47,272 nt of DNA from Candidatus Melainabacteria bacterium (lineage in GTDB: Bacteria; Cyanobacteriota; Vampirovibrionia; Obscuribacterales; Obscuribacteraceae): assembly GCA_003151275.1 (NCBI GenBank), contig PLXC01000147.1, forward strand, positions 148,321 through 195,592, given 5' to 3'. Below are positions 27,121 through 37,989 of the stretch, in pieces (the stretch's first letter is position 1; every line of letters starts with the position of its first letter). A program made the translations under genes and the position numbers. The notes below the pieces were generated by a model. The model did not search any database and had not been told where the DNA came from. It saw nothing but the letters and a program-made list of their open reading frames with translations.

Positions 27121-28370
27121 TGACCAAGAGACTGTCACTCGCGTTAGCGTTCACCTTTGTTTCGCAAATTGTTGTTCCAGGTTTCGCTGCAGAAAATTCC
27201 ACGACCGAAGGGCATGCAGCTGCTCCTCTCGTCAATCTATCTTCAGAGACACCGCTCGACGCTGCGTCGCTCCTGCCGATTGGTGGACCGATTACATCGC
27301 TAAAGAGTGAAGCCCAAGTTTCCACCACTGCACCTGGATCCTCGACCGCGACAGTACCCGTGTCCTCGACCACTGTGCCTGGCTCTGCGATCACGACAGT
27401 ATTCGGATCCACGCCTCTAATCACTGGGATCTCGACCACACGTACAACTACAACGACTACAACTTCGTCCGCTTCCGGAATTCAGTACGCGATCATTACT
27501 GACGGACCGATTATTATCGACAACGATCTCGAGAAAGACTTAGCAGTTACTGAGTATGTTTGGAAAGAGATACCTGACAAAGACGGGAAAATTCACATTG
27601 ATGCCGGCGGCAGATTCCCGGTAACTGTTATCACGTCACATACAAGTAAAACAGCGAAAGTCGGAGATCCCGTTGAGGCTCGCCTCAAGGTGGATATTAA
27701 AATTGGTGGCAGAATGATTGCACCAAAGGGTGCAACTGTTATTGGGCACATCGCTAGTTGTGAGCGCGCCCGCAAAATGCTCAAGGCAGAATTTAGCACC
27801 AAGCGATGGATGCGACCTAGTGGCGCTCTAGGCGTGCAGTTTGATGAAATCCTTACCGCTAGCGGTGACCATATTCCACTGGTGGCATTGCCGGCTCAAC
27901 AGCCGAGAATAGTTAAGAACATGGCCGAGGGTCGTGTCCTCGGAGTGAATCATAAAGGCGAAATTGTCTCACCACTGTCCGGTCAAATTAAGGCTCAAGT
28001 AGCTCACATGGGCATTCGTGCTGCTGCTGCAGCTGCAGGTCCGTTCAGTTTCGGAGTTGTTCCGATAGCGTTTGGAGTAGCCGGTGCCATTAGTCCGAGC
28101 TTCGCATTTATGCATCCTGTTGGTAAAAATATGCGTCACCGCAGATTGAAAGGGTTCGGACTCGGTGTTATATCCGGCTTACCAGGCGGATTTCTATTTA
28201 CCGACTACATTATTCGTGGTGATGAAGCAATCATTCAACCGGGCGACGAATTCCTTGCCGAATTCAAACAGAAATTCACAGGCGAGAAGGCTACCGAAGC
28301 TCAACTCCAACCTAATGCGAAGATCAAGGTGCGCGGTCAAGTTTTGCCGGAGCTCAAGAAGAAGAAGTAA
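27120..28370 (+). CDS. Exported protein with the shared beta domain
   Basis: I start at ATG 27120, 8 bases after GGAG, giving a signal peptide (MTKRLSLALAFTFVSQIVVP, cleavage after GFA). The 416-residue product has a Thr/Ser/Pro-rich low-complexity stretch (about 55-120). It then has a beta domain with RFPVTVITSH, VGDPVEARLKVDIKIGG and MIAPKGATVIGH, related to the two exported paralogs at 11514 and 12548. A hydrophobic Ala/Gly segment (about 300-330) and a second beta region follow. Function is unknown. It is followed after 21 bases by the M28-type peptidase gene on the same strand. Confidence 0.78.
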   Translation: MTKRLSLALAFTFVSQIVVPGFAAENSTTEGHAAAPLVNLSSETPLDAASLLPIGGPITSLKSEAQVSTTAPGSSTATVPVSSTTVPGSAITTVFGSTPLITGISTTRTTTTTTTSSASGIQYAIITDGPIIIDNDLEKDLAVTEYVWKEIPDKDGKIHIDAGGRFPVTVITSHTSKTAKVGDPVEARLKVDIKIGGRMIAPKGATVIGHIASCERARKMLKAEFSTKRWMRPSGALGVQFDEILTASGDHIPLVALPAQQPRIVKNMAEGRVLGVNHKGEIVSPLSGQIKAQVAHMGIRAAAAAAGPFSFGVVPIAFGVAGAISPSFAFMHPVGKNMRHRRLKGFGLGVISGLPGGFLFTDYIIRGDEAIIQPGDEFLAEFKQKFTGEKATEAQLQPNAKIKVRGQVLPELKKKK

Positions 28371-28391
28371 GCATAATTACCGCTGGAATTT

Positions 28392-29408
28392 ATGGTAGTT
28401 AGTCAGAAGACAAAATATTTCGTTATTTGCGCCTTCATAGTTCTAGCAACTATGGCCGCTTTTTACTGGCGAACAACCTGGTACTTGATGCCCGGTCAAT
28501 CCTTCAAAGGTGTGTTGCCGCCGCTCACCGCTGACCAAGTCGTCATCCGCAACCGGCTCTCCGAGCACGTCGATGTTCTAGCCAAACAATGTGGCGAAAG
28601 AAATTCAAGAAAGCTGGAGGCGCTCTACAAGGCTGCTGATTACATCGCGACTCAATTTACCGAATACGGTTACGCACCAAAGTTTCAAGAATACGAAGTG
28701 GACGGTAAGAAATACAAAAATATTGAGGTTGAACTGATCGGCTCAAATCCTCAATTAGCAAAGATCATCGTCGGTGCTCACTACGATTCTGCGATCGACT
28801 CACCGGGCGGTAATGACAATGCCTCAGGCGTGGCTTGTTTGCTTGAGATGGCGCGGGCAATGCATGGTAAGCAATCAGCGCGCACTATTAGATTCGTCGC
28901 CCTGGTGAACGGTGAACCACCTTTTCAGATGACTGAGAACAGCGGTAGCAGTAAATATGCTCAACGCTCGAAAGAACTCGGCGAAAAAATAAAAGGAATG
29001 ATTTCTCTTGATGAGATTGGCTATTTTTCCGATCTTTCTAGTAGCGAAAAGCTGCCACCGAACATTTTTTCTTTCTATCCGGCAGAAGGAAATTTCATCA
29101 TGTTTCTCGCCAATGGTCTGTCTGCCAATGTCTGTAGAAGCGTTGTCGGTGGCTTTCGCTCCAATGCGAAATTCCCTTCCGAAGGCTTAATATCCAAAGA
29201 GTCAACCAATCCTGCAGGAATGGACGGCTCAGACCACTACGCTTTTTGGAAAGTGGGCTATCCAGCTGTTATGGTCACTGATACCTTCTCGGACCGCTAT
29301 CCCTACGTCCACAACCAGCTTGATACTGCTTCGCAAGTCGATGTAGACAAGGTTTCCAGACTTGTCGGCGGGTTTAAGGGTGTGGTCGAGGAACTGGCCA
29401 ATAATTGA
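28392..29408 (+). CDS. M28-family peptidase-like protein, catalytic Glu apparently missing
   Basis: 338 residues: an N-terminal membrane anchor or uncleaved signal (10-26), then an M28 zinc-aminopeptidase fold. Metal-binding positions are visible: His130 in GAHYDS, Asp142 in GGNDNASG, Glu175, the Asp of ISLDEIGYF, and a late His in YVHNQLDT after SDHYAFW. The usual NEEPP is NGEPP, so the general-base Glu is Gly174. It may therefore be inactive or use another residue. The gene is 21 bases after the exported-protein gene and probably co-transcribed. Localisation is envelope, active side outside. Confidence 0.85.
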   Translation: MVVSQKTKYFVICAFIVLATMAAFYWRTTWYLMPGQSFKGVLPPLTADQVVIRNRLSEHVDVLAKQCGERNSRKLEALYKAADYIATQFTEYGYAPKFQEYEVDGKKYKNIEVELIGSNPQLAKIIVGAHYDSAIDSPGGNDNASGVACLLEMARAMHGKQSARTIRFVALVNGEPPFQMTENSGSSKYAQRSKELGEKIKGMISLDEIGYFSDLSSSEKLPPNIFSFYPAEGNFIMFLANGLSANVCRSVVGGFRSNAKFPSEGLISKESTNPAGMDGSDHYAFWKVGYPAVMVTDTFSDRYPYVHNQLDTASQVDVDKVSRLVGGFKGVVEELANN

Positions 29409-30007
29409 CCAGACGTTTCGCGCTGAGAGTTGTTCAAAGAATGCTACGTGGCTCGACGGGCGCCGAATGAGTAGAATCGTTATGTATGATTGTAGATGAG
29501 ATGTTAGGAGCTCTGGGCAAATTTTGAACTTGCTTTTGTCAGCTTCGATTAACGGCGAGCTTAACCAAGCTTCCCGAAACGCCTGCTTATGTCAGACTGG
29601 AGCTATGAGAATAGTTCTGATATGGCTAGATCGACAATTGTCTAAACAACCAATCAATTGGTTGCTGGAAAGAAAACGAGCTGAAATCTGGCGAAGAAGT
29701 AAGGCTCAGGATGGGTCCGGAGTTTTACGAGCAATGTAATGCAGTGGACGCAAGGCTCAAAGAGATAGAAACGGAAGATAGAGAAGAGCGAGATAAGAAA
29801 GAGAATTAACTGAGATCACCGTCTGTGGTGTCCCCCAAAAGTCGGTAATTCATGGAGTGAATTCTAAAAGTGGCGCCCAGTGCTAGTTTCAGAATGCATA
29901 GAATGAGACATCATCAGTATTACGAGACACTCGCTAAGAAAACACGACTCGCTGAGCCCATGCTCACGAGTTTGTCTGCATCTTTAGCGCCTCTGTGCCG
30001 CTGTGGA
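29409..30007. other. Mostly non-coding region with a possible 32-codon ORF
   Basis: No family-recognisable gene. A short frame at 29711-29809 (MGPEFYEQCN then an Asp/Arg/Glu/Lys-rich helix) has AAGG 6 bases upstream, but could be chance. A 71-codon frame at 29524-29739 overlaps it and looks non-coding. AATTCA/TGAATT around 29847 is a small inverted repeat. Confidence 0.4.
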
Positions 30008-30697
30008 TCAACAGCCTCCCGTGCCAGGAGCATCGAAAGTATTCGGAGGGCATGGAATTGGCGTCGTGCTCTTGACGGACTTGATGTTGCCATTCAGAGT
30101 AAAGTTACCGAACACAACCGATCGAGCAGCGGTCGGAAACGGTACAGTCTGATTGACAATTATTCCAGTGATCTTAGCTGGCGTTACGACCCCAGGGGGG
30201 CCAGAGTTTGATGTCGCCCCCTGGTTGATCGTGTATCTAGTGAAGCCATTGCCAAGGTCAACTCCGGATGAGAGTTGCTTGCATCCAAAAAATTCAAAGC
30301 CTGGGTTGACAGTCTTTCCATTCGCATCGGTACCCTCAAGTATTACGTAAATGCCAAACGCGTCATTGTTTGAGCAGGGCGGTGTTGCCTGCACGTCAAA
30401 GGAAAAGCTTTGGAATGCGGTATTGTTCAACCCCTCCCAGTCACCACCAATCGCATCGCAACCGGGAACGAGTGGTTCTACAGTGCCGGTAATGTACAGC
30501 TGCCCTGAAATGTTTGAAAACGAAACGGTACTCGTGGGATCCTTGCCGCAAGTGTACACGGACAGTGTGCCTTTGCCGGGAGGTACGGGAGGCTTCCTAT
30601 GGCTGTGACCAAGAGCTAGCGCGGGAACTAAATTCGCCGCCACCATCGCAAGTGCCATCGAAAATGCCGTCGCTCTGCGAACGTAATTTGTTGACAT
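30008..30697 (-). CDS. Exported beta-rich protein with cysteine pairs, unknown function
   Basis: I start at ATG 30697 with AGGAG upstream; the longer frame to 30811 would run through repeats. The 229-residue product has a signal peptide (MSTNYVRRATAFSMALAMVA, cleavage near ALA). The mature protein alternates beta strands (VSFSNISGQLYITGTV, YVILEGTDANGK, TRYTINQG) and has about six cysteines, suiting disulfides in an oxidising compartment. It ends in a Pro/Gly-rich segment with CPP and GGC. No known family is recognised. Two 20-bp repeats lie 53-132 bases upstream of the start. Confidence 0.68.
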   Translation of the reverse strand: MSTNYVRRATAFSMALAMVAANLVPALALGHSHRKPPVPPGKGTLSVYTCGKDPTSTVSFSNISGQLYITGTVEPLVPGCDAIGGDWEGLNNTAFQSFSFDVQATPPCSNNDAFGIYVILEGTDANGKTVNPGFEFFGCKQLSSGVDLGNGFTRYTINQGATSNSGPPGVVTPAKITGIIVNQTVPFPTAARSVVFGNFTLNGNIKSVKSTTPIPCPPNTFDAPGTGGC

Positions 30698-30749
30698 AGT
30701 CCCACTCCTGATTTCTTGCACAAGTATTTCGAAACGAAGGATACCAGGG

Positions 30750-30829
30750 ACTCCAAATATGTAACACGATGTCCAGAGCGCAGACGGCCAAGTGGGGTCT
30801 GGATAACACACTCCAAATATGTACCACGA
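30750..30829. repeat. Two 20-bp direct repeats, 60-bp period
   Basis: The units at 30750-30769 and 30810-30829 share CTCCAAATATGTA and CACGA, and differ at one base of 20. They lie upstream of the exported-protein gene that runs leftward from 30697. They could be operators or remnants of an element end. Confidence 0.6.
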
Positions 30830-31146
30830 ATTCCGGGAGGGCGATGGTAAATGTCAACCGTAACGAAGAGTATTTAGACTCGACTATAGGGCGCAGCCGA
30901 AAATCACACAATTCCAGCTCGCTGGTGGTTCCCCTGTCCACCCCTCGCTGCCGCGTCATTGCGCGACGGTGCCGCCGCACCCAAAAGCCATAACCTTGCC
31001 AAAAATCAGCGTTGAATAGTATTACCCCAGAGTATCTAATCGTTGGTAATTCTTCAATCCTGACTTCCTGTTACAAAAGCCGACAGAGGGGCACGAATTA
31101 TTGGCACCCACGGACCGCCTGAACAAGTCTCAACATGCGCATAACG
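30830..31146. other. Intergenic stretch, nothing recognised
   Basis: I see no gene with a plausible start, and no RNA or strong hairpin. Confidence 0.4.
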
Positions 31147-31435
31147 TTAGCGTTTGGTTGCAACAGATCCGCGATGCAGGAAGCAGTAAATAGCATAGGT
31201 GCTTAAACCAAGCAAACCTGATGGTAATCCCAACATCAAAAAAACTCGGCTGACATTGCCCAGGCATCCAACGGAATTGCTACTTGACCAAATACTGAGT
31301 AGTTTTTTCCAATGCTTCGACAAATTCACCGTGTCCTAGCCATGCACCAAACGAACCGAGTATTAGGCAGGGTGCGAAAAGGGCAATTAGGCAAGATCGA
31401 TATGAACGCTTTTTTTGTTCGGATGACTCTTGCAT
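31147..31435 (-). pseudogene. Possible small two-helix membrane protein split by a frameshift
   Basis: Reading from ATG 31435, a 51-residue frame (stop at 31280) has one membrane segment (SCLIALFAPCLILGSFGAWL). A second frame continues from about 31329 to 31147 with another (VFLMLGLPSGLLGLSTYAIY). They overlap at a run of six A (GGAAAAAACT); removing one A would fuse them into one protein of about 96 residues with two helices. It may be a pseudogene, a sequencing error or a programmed shift. The ribosome site is weak. Confidence 0.35.
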
Positions 31436-31489
31436 AGTCCAAGTATAGAATGCCTGGGCTAGTCAAGCGTTGTGACGCTCATATAATCC

Positions 31490-31538
31490 GGGTGATGGGT
31501 GATGGGTGATGGGTGATGGGTGATGGGTGATGGGTGAT
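31490..31538 (+). repeat. Seven tandem copies of GGGTGAT
   Basis: Seven perfect heptamers in a row, 200 bases before the start of the TonB-like gene. Heptanucleotide tandem arrays of this kind are known in cyanobacteria as STRR sequences. Copy number is likely to vary. Confidence 0.9.
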
Positions 31539-31737
31539 AGTTTGTTTAGACGCTTGTGTCACAAGCGTTCCCGTCATATTATCAAGCGACTCGGTGCATG
31601 GTTTCATGCGGTGTAAGTTCGGTAGGATTTTTGCCGATATCGGTATAAATTCCTCGCTGGAATACGTGCATCACGCATTTACTTTGCATCGCTTGTCCGC
31701 AATCATAACTATGTCGGTACATATAGGGTTTGCAATT

Positions 31738-32580
31738 ATGAGATTGTCACTTTTTCCTAAGATCCATGCAGCGAGCCGTTCGACTTATATTGCTGGCGCT
31801 CAACTCGGCTGTCTGTCTTTGCTTTCTTGCTTGGTGCTTGCCAGTCCAGCTATGGCTCAGAAGAACTTGCTGCAAGGTGGAGTTAATCATACTGACCGCC
31901 AAGACTCTGGCGGACCGGGAACCACGCTAAATCGAAACGACGTTCGTTCAACGGACTCCTTTGCGCCGCCAACTCAAAGTGCCGAACCGGTTTTCGCGCC
32001 ACCAAGTTTTGCGGTGCCTACAATGACCGCACCCCTACCGCCTAGTAATCCTTTCCCTCTTAACGCTCAGTCGGATGAAACGCCAGATTTCCAGGGGCAG
32101 CAAGGAATTCCGACCTTTGGTCAGCAGCCGTCACAATCCATGCCTCATAGTTTAGGAGCGCAGCAAGATCAACAGCCAGCTGCCAGTCCCGCTGACCCGG
32201 ACAGTACTCCCGAAATGAGATTGCTTTGGGATGCTTGGCACAGAAGAGTGGCTGAAGCAGTTTTCGTGCGCTATTCCTCGTTGGCCAACGCCGCTTTCGC
32301 TAACAGTCCACCCATTGGTGCAATCGCAGCATATTCGGTCTCTCGCGACGGGCGAATCTCTAATGTTCGATTGAACCAGAAAAGTGGAAATCCAATGTAC
32401 AACGCGATTGTCCTCATGGCTATTCAGTCTTTGAATGGTAATTTAGCGATTCTCCAATTTCCGCCAAATTCACGTCGCATGAATATGGAAAAGCTTGGAA
32501 ATTTCACTCAAAATTACGGTCAAAACATAGGCTTTAAGACAATTATCGGGGACCAAGAAACTGTTCCAGGTCGTCGCTAA
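31738..32580 (+). CDS. Exported Pro/Gln-rich protein with TonB C-terminal-like domain
   Basis: I start at ATG 31738 with AGGG upstream, since it begins a signal peptide (MRLSLFPKIHAASRS then a hydrophobic stretch, cleavage after AMA). The 280-residue product has a long Pro/Gln/Ser linker (about 65-155), as in TonB. A C-terminal domain follows with WDAWHRRVAEAVFVRY, AAYSVSRDGRISNVRL and YNAIVLMAIQSL, the order seen in TonB-C folds. No ExbB/ExbD genes are near. It may be an envelope-spanning adaptor rather than a true energy transducer. Frames starting at 31534 or 31711 are less likely. Confidence 0.72.
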   Translation: MRLSLFPKIHAASRSTYIAGAQLGCLSLLSCLVLASPAMAQKNLLQGGVNHTDRQDSGGPGTTLNRNDVRSTDSFAPPTQSAEPVFAPPSFAVPTMTAPLPPSNPFPLNAQSDETPDFQGQQGIPTFGQQPSQSMPHSLGAQQDQQPAASPADPDSTPEMRLLWDAWHRRVAEAVFVRYSSLANAAFANSPPIGAIAAYSVSRDGRISNVRLNQKSGNPMYNAIVLMAIQSLNGNLAILQFPPNSRRMNMEKLGNFTQNYGQNIGFKTIIGDQETVPGRR

Positions 32581-32595
32581 GTCGCCTAGTTTAAG

Positions 32596-34395
32596 CTAGT
32601 CTTCTGTTGCTTTGGCGATAGCGATTGTTGTGCGCACCAGCCCTGGTGTGCCTGATTCGTAGACGAGGTAACGCGATACCCATTCGGGTGCAAACTTTGC
32701 TTTGTAGTTGCGCAGGCCTTTGTAGGAAAAGAACCTGTTCATATGTTCGTAGATTTGGTGAACTGCTCGTTCTTGAAGGGTCGCGTCACTTTCGGTGCCC
32801 ACGCCGGAAAGGGCTGCTAGTCCCAAGCTGAAGTGCGTGTAGCCCTCGTCTTTTAACATGGTGAGGAGCTTGACGAATAAAAAGTCCATGGCGCCGTTTG
32901 GCACTTCCACTCGATGCCGCATCAAGTCGATTGTCGTCTCGCCTGGTTGATACGATCTGACTTGATTGACAAAGGCCAGCAATTTTCCGTTTGGATCTAT
33001 CAGCTTGTAGATCGTATCGTTGCGCAATTCTGACTTATCAAACTTGCCCAGGCTAAAGCCGCGTTCCCTGCGCCCTGGCAAAGACAGCCATTCGTCAGAG
33101 ACTGCTTGCAGTTCGTTTAACTGTTCGTCGGAATGTGGTGGACTCGATTTGACGACAACATAACCGTCACGATCCAATTTCTTGACGGGGCTTTTGAAAG
33201 TTTTTTTGGTGACAGTTTCTTTGCAGAACTTTTCCAATTCGACGACTGCATCTTCTCCTATTTTGAGCACGTCTAAATTGAGGCTCTCGTACATTGATAA
33301 AAAATCGGACGGCACTTGCATAAAGGCGCAATTCCAGCCATTCTCATGACAGTAATCCAGAAATTGTTTGGTTGCCGCCGGCAGTTTTTCAGATGGACCC
33401 ACCGGGTCCCCCAGGCTGACGGCAATAGAGATTTCGGTTTTATAGGCGACGAAACATTCTCCATCTTTAGAAAAGAAATATGACTTGTCCGGCAAGAGTT
33501 TGTATCTATCCAGAGAAGTGCGACCATATTTGTTCAAAATTTCTTCTGCTAAATGTCGTTCCCGTGGGTGCGTGTTCAACTTGTAGTTAATTGGTCGAAA
33601 CAGGCTAGCAACAATGAATGCGGGCGTTATAATGCCGACCATCTGCAAGGACTCGATAAACCATTTTGCATATCGTGTGCGGGCGGTCAGATCTTGATTG
33701 CCCAGTTGCGTTATGCCGTTTATGGCGCGCTCAAAACAACTTTTCAGATCGAAGTTGATACCGAAGTCAATCTTATCCAGAAGCCAAAAACCTAACGTGC
33801 CATAACCGATCGCGACAGCGACTAAGACCGTGCTTGTTATCAGGGCGAATCGAATAGACCGCGATTCGCTTTTGACGCGGAAACGATTTCTCAAAATGAG
33901 CAGGAAGACGCAGGCAAGAATCGGCGGTATGGCCGAGTAGCTGGGCAGATCTATATCTCCAATTCTTTTGGCAATCCAAGCAGAATGTTCGCTGCCCATG
34001 CGCAAAATCTGAAGATTCGCAGACAATCCATTGATCATTATCGCCATCCACCAGGCAGCTCGTTTCCTTCTCAGCAAATTGAATGACAAATAGATCAGCA
34101 AAAGTGCGAAACCTATATCAATCCATTTGCTTAGATGATAAAGCTCGTATGGAACGAGCGCTGAAAATAACTTTGGATGCTTTTCAAAGCGCACCAACAG
34201 TGGTTGCACGATGCCAATCAAGCCAGCAAGAAATGTAGTTGCCGAGACTAGCCAAATCGGCCAGTCTGCTAGCGGCCCAGCCTTTTCCACGTCTGCGGGA
34301 GTAAGGAGCTGCGCCAGCGGAACAGTGCCGGCGCTGGTGAACTCAGGCTGGTCTACAGCTGATGTGATTGAGTCCGTTTCAGGATTTTCCGACAC
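32596..34395 (-). CDS. MprF-like protein (lysyl-phosphatidylglycerol synthase domain with membrane part)
   Basis: 599 residues: about six membrane helices in the first 270 residues, then a DUF2156/GNAT-type domain (about 280-590). In MprF proteins this transfers an aminoacyl group from tRNA to phosphatidylglycerol, changing surface charge. Visible are FFSKDGECFVAYK, the strand LAFVNQVRSY, PGETTIDLMRH and FLFVKLLTMLKDEGYTHFSLGLAAL. The membrane part is shorter than the full 14-helix flippase, so only some MprF functions may exist. GTG 34395 starts 3 bases after the stop of the GIY-YIG gene, so both are in one operon. Confidence 0.86.
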   Translation of the reverse strand: MSENPETDSITSAVDQPEFTSAGTVPLAQLLTPADVEKAGPLADWPIWLVSATTFLAGLIGIVQPLLVRFEKHPKLFSALVPYELYHLSKWIDIGFALLLIYLSFNLLRRKRAAWWMAIMINGLSANLQILRMGSEHSAWIAKRIGDIDLPSYSAIPPILACVFLLILRNRFRVKSESRSIRFALITSTVLVAVAIGYGTLGFWLLDKIDFGINFDLKSCFERAINGITQLGNQDLTARTRYAKWFIESLQMVGIITPAFIVASLFRPINYKLNTHPRERHLAEEILNKYGRTSLDRYKLLPDKSYFFSKDGECFVAYKTEISIAVSLGDPVGPSEKLPAATKQFLDYCHENGWNCAFMQVPSDFLSMYESLNLDVLKIGEDAVVELEKFCKETVTKKTFKSPVKKLDRDGYVVVKSSPPHSDEQLNELQAVSDEWLSLPGRRERGFSLGKFDKSELRNDTIYKLIDPNGKLLAFVNQVRSYQPGETTIDLMRHRVEVPNGAMDFLFVKLLTMLKDEGYTHFSLGLAALSGVGTESDATLQERAVHQIYEHMNRFFSYKGLRNYKAKFAPEWVSRYLVYESGTPGLVRTTIAIAKATED

Positions 34396-34398
34396 CGT

Positions 34399-34662
34399 TT
34401 ATACTTCGTTTATTGAAGAAGGTTCGTGCACGAGTTTCAATTTTCCGGCCCGATTTAAGTGTTTGATTTTCCATTCGAGTTGCATTGCTTCAGTTTTTGA
34501 TGCACAGCACCATGAAGCGAGTAGACGCACCGGACGATTAGCCCGAGTGTATTTCGCACCTTTACCGGCGTTGTGAGTTTCAATTCTGAGTTCTAAATCG
34601 TTGGTCCAGCCCGTGTATAGCGAACCATTTGAACATTCTAGAACGTATGTGTAAAAAGTCAC
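34399..34662 (-). CDS. Small single-domain GIY-YIG nuclease-like protein (YhbQ type)
   Basis: About 87 residues, all GIY-YIG domain: FYTYVLECSNGSLYTGWTND, then ARRALIE-like LRIETHNAGKGAKYTR, then RPVRLLASW, with the Glu in AMQLEWKIK. The two Tyr positions, Arg32 region and Glu are kept. I prefer GTG 34662, which has GGTGGGG upstream, over TTG 34680. It lies 73 bases after dnaK copy 2 and 3 bases before the MprF-like gene, on the same strand. Confidence 0.82.
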   Translation of the reverse strand: MTFYTYVLECSNGSLYTGWTNDLELRIETHNAGKGAKYTRANRPVRLLASWCCASKTEAMQLEWKIKHLNRAGKLKLVHEPSSINEV

Positions 34663-34734
34663 TGCAGGCAACCCCACCAAGTGGAATTACCATAGCAGAT
34701 CAATTCGATTTTGTAGATACCTACCTACGGATTC

Positions 34735-36660
<1,926 letters not shown>

Positions 36661-36686
36661 CTAATTTCCATTACTAACTTCTACAT

Positions 36687-36703
36687 ACAACACCGTGTGT
36701 TGT
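36687..36703. promoter_or_regulatory. Perfect palindrome in the dnaK copy 2 leader
   Basis: ACAACAC-CGT-GTGTTGT, 7-bp arms with a 3-base centre, 36-52 bases before the start codon. It could be a repressor site or an RNA hairpin near the ribosome site. It is not CIRCE. Confidence 0.55.
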
Positions 36704-36817
36704 TTTCCTCTCAATTCAACAAATAATTAAACGAATTGCGGAAAGAAGCGTGAAGTGCCGATCAATTTTAGCAATCAGCCTTAGGGAGGTATATGGTTGG
36801 GATTCCAAATGGTACAT

Positions 36818-36949
36818 ATGGACTTAAAACGGCAAAAATGGCTCACAGACGCTCGCCCACTTGTTGAAGTTCTCAAAAACGCTCTCACATCCCAGGTATA
36901 TAAGCTCCTGTGCCCTGCACAGGCTTTACGATCACCGCGATCCGGGTAG
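36818..36949 (+). CDS. Possible 43-codon ORF, low confidence
   Basis: Reads MDLKRQKWLTDARPLVEVLK then about 20 more residues to a TAG. Composition is protein-like, but no ribosome site is clear. A 24-codon frame (36793-36867) with a strong AGGGAGG overlaps it in another frame. Both lie in decayed sequence before the kinase pseudogene; either may be a remnant. Confidence 0.2.
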   Translation: MDLKRQKWLTDARPLVEVLKNALTSQVYKLLCPAQALRSPRSG

Positions 36950-37031
36950 ATCCTAAATAACTTCACGGTCATGGGAGCTTGGAGCGTGCGCGCCTCGAGT
37001 AGCACCTGATAGAACGAATTCCAAGTATCAA

Positions 37032-37753
37032 ATGCGTTTCAATAAACCGCCTAATCCGGCAATCAAAACAAAAGATTCTTCACATCGGCTTGGTTCTGGT
37101 GATACTGCCGTGCTTTATCGACATCATTTGTTTGTGGGCTCTTTACGATTTGACAGCGCGCACTGAAAGAATTGCTGAAGAAGAGCACCACATTATGGAA
37201 ATCGTCAGGCATGCCAACACTGTCATGATTTTGTACACCGCTACAAAGGCGAAGTTTCTCAACGTCCTTGCCGCAACCAAAGGACCTTACCGCGACAAGA
37301 CGTTGGCCGAGGGCATCGACGGAATTGCGCAATGCATTGGAGCAACGTCAGTACTTAATGGACATGGTCGCTCATGATATTCGTTCGCCATTGATGTCTT
37401 CTCAAGTCGCAATCGACATACTGTCTGATCCTCGTGTTGGTGATCTGCCACCAGCTGTGAAGCGTCAGGTCGAGTCGCTTGGTCGTAACATCAAGCGTCT
37501 AACTGCGTTGACGACTGATTTACTGACTGTCGACAAACTTTAGGCAGGAAAGTTAGATGTCCATCCAACCAATCTTGATGCGCAAGAAGCCGTGCAGGAG
37601 TCAATCGATAGCCTCTATGAGTTACTCCAGAGCAAGAAACTAGTCCTCCAGTTGAGTCAGCGCATGCGAGTAAGACTGCCGATATGGTTGAACAGTCGTA
37701 ATCTGCGTCCTCACTTTTCGCCATTTCTTGAATTCCTTATATTGAATATTTGA
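37032..37753 (+). pseudogene. Remnant of a sensor histidine kinase
   Basis: The kinase is broken across three frames. The ATG at 37032 is in one frame. A membrane segment (HIGLVLVILPCFIDIICLWA) and a helical region lie in a second frame from about 37080 to 37320. The HisKA motif (MVAHDIRSPLMSSQVAIDIL) lies in a third. That third frame hits TAG at 37541, after DKL and before AGKLDVHPTNLD, where intact kinases continue. Homology ends by about 37700 and no ATPase domain remains. At least three lesions make loss of function certain. Confidence 0.85.
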
Positions 37754-37785
37754 AGATTTTTTACGCCTTGAATTTTTTCGCTTCT

Positions 37786-37803
37786 TAGTAATAACTCGGT
37801 AAG
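37786..37803 (+). promoter_or_regulatory. Heptamer pair, candidate OmpR/PhoB-type operator (weaker copy)
   Basis: TAGTAAT-AACT-CGGTAAG, two heptamers 4 bp apart; the second matches TGGTAAT at 5 of 7 bases. A possible -10 (TACTTT) begins 10 bp downstream. It has no obvious gene directly downstream. Confidence 0.35.
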
Positions 37804-37989
37804 CTCTCGGCAGTACTTTATAAACACGGTCCGACACCACAACTGTGCTGAAGGGAACGGCAGCTGAGGCGAACGACCGAAAATTATGGAAAAGGGGCAG
37901 AGGGCTGGATCTACGATCCGGTCTTCTTCTTTTTTACACGATCTCAACTCCAGTCCGCAGAAATGGAAGCGCAGAACTCTAGCAGAAGT

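Noticed and set aside
29870..30211. 113-codon frame antisense to the exported-protein gene at 30008
   Set aside because: It overlaps a gene with signal peptide and ribosome site on the other strand, and is not protein-like.
36781..37005. 74-codon minus-strand frame
   Set aside because: No start signal and no relation to known proteins; it lies in decayed sequence.
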